Source: Bacteroidales bacterium (GTDB taxonomy: Bacteria; Bacteroidota; Bacteroidia; Bacteroidales; UBA12077). From it: DNA of 14,631 bases. The notes beneath the pieces were generated by a model that worked only from the letters and a program-made list of their open reading frames with translations, was not told the origin of the DNA and did no database searches. The DNA lies in NCBI GenBank assembly GCA_030600625.1, contig JAUVLS010000007.1, forward strand, positions 1 to 14,631, written 5' to 3'. A program made the translations under genes and the position numbers. Position 1 is the first letter of the stretch, and the number at the start of each line of letters is the position of its first letter. Below, one piece after another: positions 13,295-14,631 of this stretch.

Positions 13295-13420
13295 CTATCC
13301 GTTAATTTCTGATTGCTCAACCTCAACCTGTCCATAAGCAGGACAATCCCTACTTTTGCAAGAACTTAAAATTGCAAGAACAAAAAATGATAATAAAACT
13401 GCTACAATAATCTTTTTCAT
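13295..13420 (-). CDS. Small lipoprotein with CPAY motif, 41 residues
   Basis: A short gene with ATG at 13420 and TAG at 13295. The product starts MKKIIVAVLLSFFVLAILSS, with a basic n-region, hydrophobic core and lipobox L-S-S-Cys21, so it should be lipidated and processed by Lgt and LspA to a mature peptide of 21 residues. The mature part is C-KSRD-CPAYGQVEVEQ, ending in SEING. The CPAY block and the acidic VEVEQ tail recur in the neighbouring gene, which argues strongly that both are real genes. Function is unknown. A TAGATTTG box (13488-13481) precedes it on the minus strand, and an intrinsic terminator (13207-13241) follows. Confidence 0.75.
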   Translation of the reverse strand: MKKIIVAVLLSFFVLAILSSCKSRDCPAYGQVEVEQSEING

Positions 13421-13480
13421 GATGGTTTAGTTATAATTTAAATAATGATTTGTTTTTTACTCAAATTCAAATGATGTGAT

Positions 13481-13488
13481 CAAATCTA
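13481..13488 (-). promoter_or_regulatory. -7 element upstream of the 41-residue lipoprotein gene
   Basis: TAGATTTG on the minus strand fits TAnnTTTG; the leader would be about 55 bases. No -33 element is seen. Confidence 0.35.
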
Positions 13489-13513
13489 AATAATAATAAT
13501 AATAAAAGAAAAT

Positions 13514-13636
13514 TTAAACGTTTTGCTCTATTTCAACTGTATTATCAGAATAAGCGGGGCAATTTTGATTAAACTTGCAAGAACCACATAATACTACCAA
13601 TGCCAACGCAACCAACAATATTCCAATCTTTTTCAT
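13514..13636 (-). CDS. Small lipoprotein-like paralogue with CPAY motif, 40 residues
   Basis: ATG at 13636, TAA at 13514. The product starts MKKIGILLVALALVVLCGSC: a typical signal sequence ending at Cys20 (C-G-S-C; position -3 is Cys where Leu is usual, so the lipobox is imperfect). The mature part reads CKFNQNCPAY followed by SDNTVEIEQNV. Aligned with the neighbour, C-K-x(2-4)-C-P-A-Y and V-E-(V/I)-E-Q are shared while signal sequences and spacers differ. This looks like a tandem duplication under selection on the mature peptide. The two conserved cysteines may be the lipidated one plus one free thiol. The gap to the next gene is 93 bases. Confidence 0.75.
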   Translation of the reverse strand: MKKIGILLVALALVVLCGSCKFNQNCPAYSDNTVEIEQNV

Positions 13637-13675
13637 TCTTTTTAATTTAATAATGTTTAAAACTATTTTTTTATA

Positions 13676-13702
13676 ATAACTAAGCATATATACGCTTAGG
13701 TT
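13676..13702. repeat. Imperfect inverted repeat upstream of the lipoprotein pair
   Basis: ATAAC-TAAGC on the left pairs with GCTTA-G-GTTAT on the right: 10 base pairs with one bulged base and a short AT loop. There is no T-tract on either strand, so a regulatory site or RNA leader structure is more likely than a terminator. It lies about 40 bases before the 13636 start. Confidence 0.5.
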
Positions 13703-13775
13703 ATCCTATAGTTTCCACTTTAAAAAAATAATTCCAGGCCTTTATCACCGAAATCATGACGTTCATCAAATTTAC

Positions 13776-13807
13776 AAAAAAACCAGGAATAATCAATCCC
13801 TGGTTTT
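13776..13807 (-). terminator. Intrinsic terminator of the right-edge gene
   Basis: On the minus strand AAAACCAGG (13807-13799) pairs with CCTGGTTTT (13787-13779) around an 11-base loop and continues into a run of seven T's (13782-13776). It lies 38 bases after the stop at 13846. Confidence 0.85.
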
Positions 13808-13845
13808 AAAACATTTTATGATTTAATATTGTTCATTTAATTCAT

Positions 13846-14631
13846 TTAGTCCAGTACAGGAATCCTTCCAGGAGTCCATGGAGCTTTGGCTTCTTCAATT
13901 TTATTTTCTAAATTTTTTATATCAACCGTAGCAATTACTTTAAGTTTTTCGATTAAAGCTGGAAGTTCTTCCTGAATAATTTCATAAGCCATCTTACTTG
14001 TACTTGTTATTGCAGATGTCGATGTTGATTGTCCCCAAATAATATATTGTAACCTATTTGTTAAAGGAACTTGCCTTGGAGGAATTTCTTCACTGCTAGC
14101 TTTAGCATTACTTCCTTCAAAGGTAAATAATATTTTACTTAATTCATTTTCTATTCTTTCTGCCTCAACCAATAAATCGTGATTAGCTTCAGGGGTTATG
14201 ACAATAGCCTGTTTCAAATAATTAACTTTCTCAATTAACTCTTCGTTAAAATCAATAGTTCCAGCCATAACTCTTGTCATCTCAGCTACATTTCTTTGAA
14301 ACTGAACCATTGCTTTTCTGTCCGAAGCAGGAAGTGTCGTATTTTTAAGAGCATTTATATTAAATTCTTTGTCAGCTAATAATTCTTTTACTTCTCCTTT
14401 TTTATACATAGAAACAGAAACTAAATATTTCCCAGGCATTACCAACCAAAACCCCCTGTTTTCGTTAAATGGATCAAATTTATCTTTAGACAAACTTGTT
14501 GGGAAAGTACCTGAATACTTTAAATTCCAGATAATCCTATTAATTCCTTTTGAAGGCTTTTTGTTTATTTTTTTTATTACAAAACCGTCTTCATCCTTTA
14601 TTGTAAAAATTAAGTATGGAGCAATTTCTTT
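13846..14631 (-). CDS. C-terminal part of a large protein, probably a BNR/VPS10-type repeat 'glycosyl hydrolase', cut by window edge
   Basis: The frame is open from the right edge to the stop at 13846 (261 residues). A TTG at 14493 is internal, since in-frame sequence upstream of it (KEIAPYLIFTIKDEDGFVIKK, then GINRIIWNLKYSGTFP) continues the same domain. That first part reads as an Ig-like beta domain (IKDEDG, INRIIWNL, PGKYLVSVSMYKKGEVKE). It is followed by helical segments (about residues 110-170 of the fragment), a proline-rich linker (EEIPPRQVPLTNRLQY) and a final helix ending TPGRIPVLD. This order is what I recall at the end of large secreted BNR/sortilin-repeat proteins of Bacteroidota, whose substrates are unknown; the diagnostic propeller is outside the window, so the family call is tentative. 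Confidence 0.65.
   Translation of the reverse strand, partial: KEIAPYLIFTIKDEDGFVIKKINKKPSKGINRIIWNLKYSGTFPTSLSKDKFDPFNENRGFWLVMPGKYLVSVSMYKKGEVKELLADKEFNINALKNTTLPASDRKAMVQFQRNVAEMTRVMAGTIDFNEELIEKVNYLKQAIVITPEANHDLLVEAERIENELSKILFTFEGSNAKASSEEIPPRQVPLTNRLQYIIWGQSTSTSAITSTSKMAYEIIQEELPALIEKLKVIATVDIKNLENKIEEAKAPWTPGRIPVLD

Noticed and set aside
13757..13810. Plus-strand 17-codon frame starting ATGACG
   Set aside because: It consists mostly of the terminator hairpin and is too short to support.
14491..14493. TTG as the start of the right-edge gene
   Set aside because: The frame is open through to the window edge and the upstream residues continue the same beta domain, so the gene is truncated, not short.
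1..14631. CRISPR array, tRNA, rRNA, transposase or prophage genes
   Set aside because: No spaced direct repeats, cloverleaf sequence, rRNA motif, or transposase/integrase motif was found in reading both strands.

Overview
The window is AT-rich DNA (about one third G+C by eye) from a member of the Bacteroidota, most likely an anaerobic Bacteroidales-type organism. The evidence is the set of families present (DUF4199, SiaC/DUF1987, a MacB-like lone permease, tiny MKK-type lipoproteins), promoters of the Bacteroidota form TTTG/TTG-N19-21-TAnnTTTG, and translation starts with little or no Shine-Dalgarno sequence. No tRNA, rRNA, CRISPR array, insertion sequence or phage gene was seen.

Layout. Positions 1-62 hold the 5' part of the SRP RNA gene (minus strand, cut by the left edge). 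It diverges from a DUF4199 membrane protein and a polyprenyl-phosphate-type glycosyltransferase (165-1679, plus). From 1693 to 9187 everything is on the minus strand: an unrecognised 201-residue protein; a compact miaA - NUDIX - glycosyltransferase operon; a LuxC-type acyl-CoA reductase carrying an in-frame palindromic insertion; a HigA-type regulator beside the scar of a deleted HigB toxin; and a four-gene operon (6515-9187) with all three AmmeMemoRadiSam components (AMMECR1-like protein A, a radical SAM enzyme, MEMO-like protein B) plus an acylphosphatase. A 371-bp intergenic region with two near-identical AGTCATC-N-GATGACT palindromes separates this operon from a plus-strand pair, an ABC permease and a SiaC-like phosphoprotein (9559-11187). 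A bidirectional terminator divides that pair from gapA (minus). The right end (12393-14631, minus) has an outer-membrane barrel-like protein, two tandem 40-residue lipoproteins sharing a C-x(3-5)-C-P-A-Y core, and the C-terminal 261 residues of a large protein running off the right edge.

The most system-like content is the AmmeMemoRadiSam-acylphosphatase operon. The module is widespread but its bacterial function is unsettled to my knowledge. Here its AMMECR1-like member has lost the family's signature LRGCIG motif, and its upstream region carries operator-like palindromes. Other points of interest are the toxin-deleted HigBA locus, the coding palindromic element in the acyl-CoA reductase, a 28-bp perfect palindrome next to miaA, and the paired micro-lipoproteins. 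Gene identities come from reading motifs by eye; no database search was possible.
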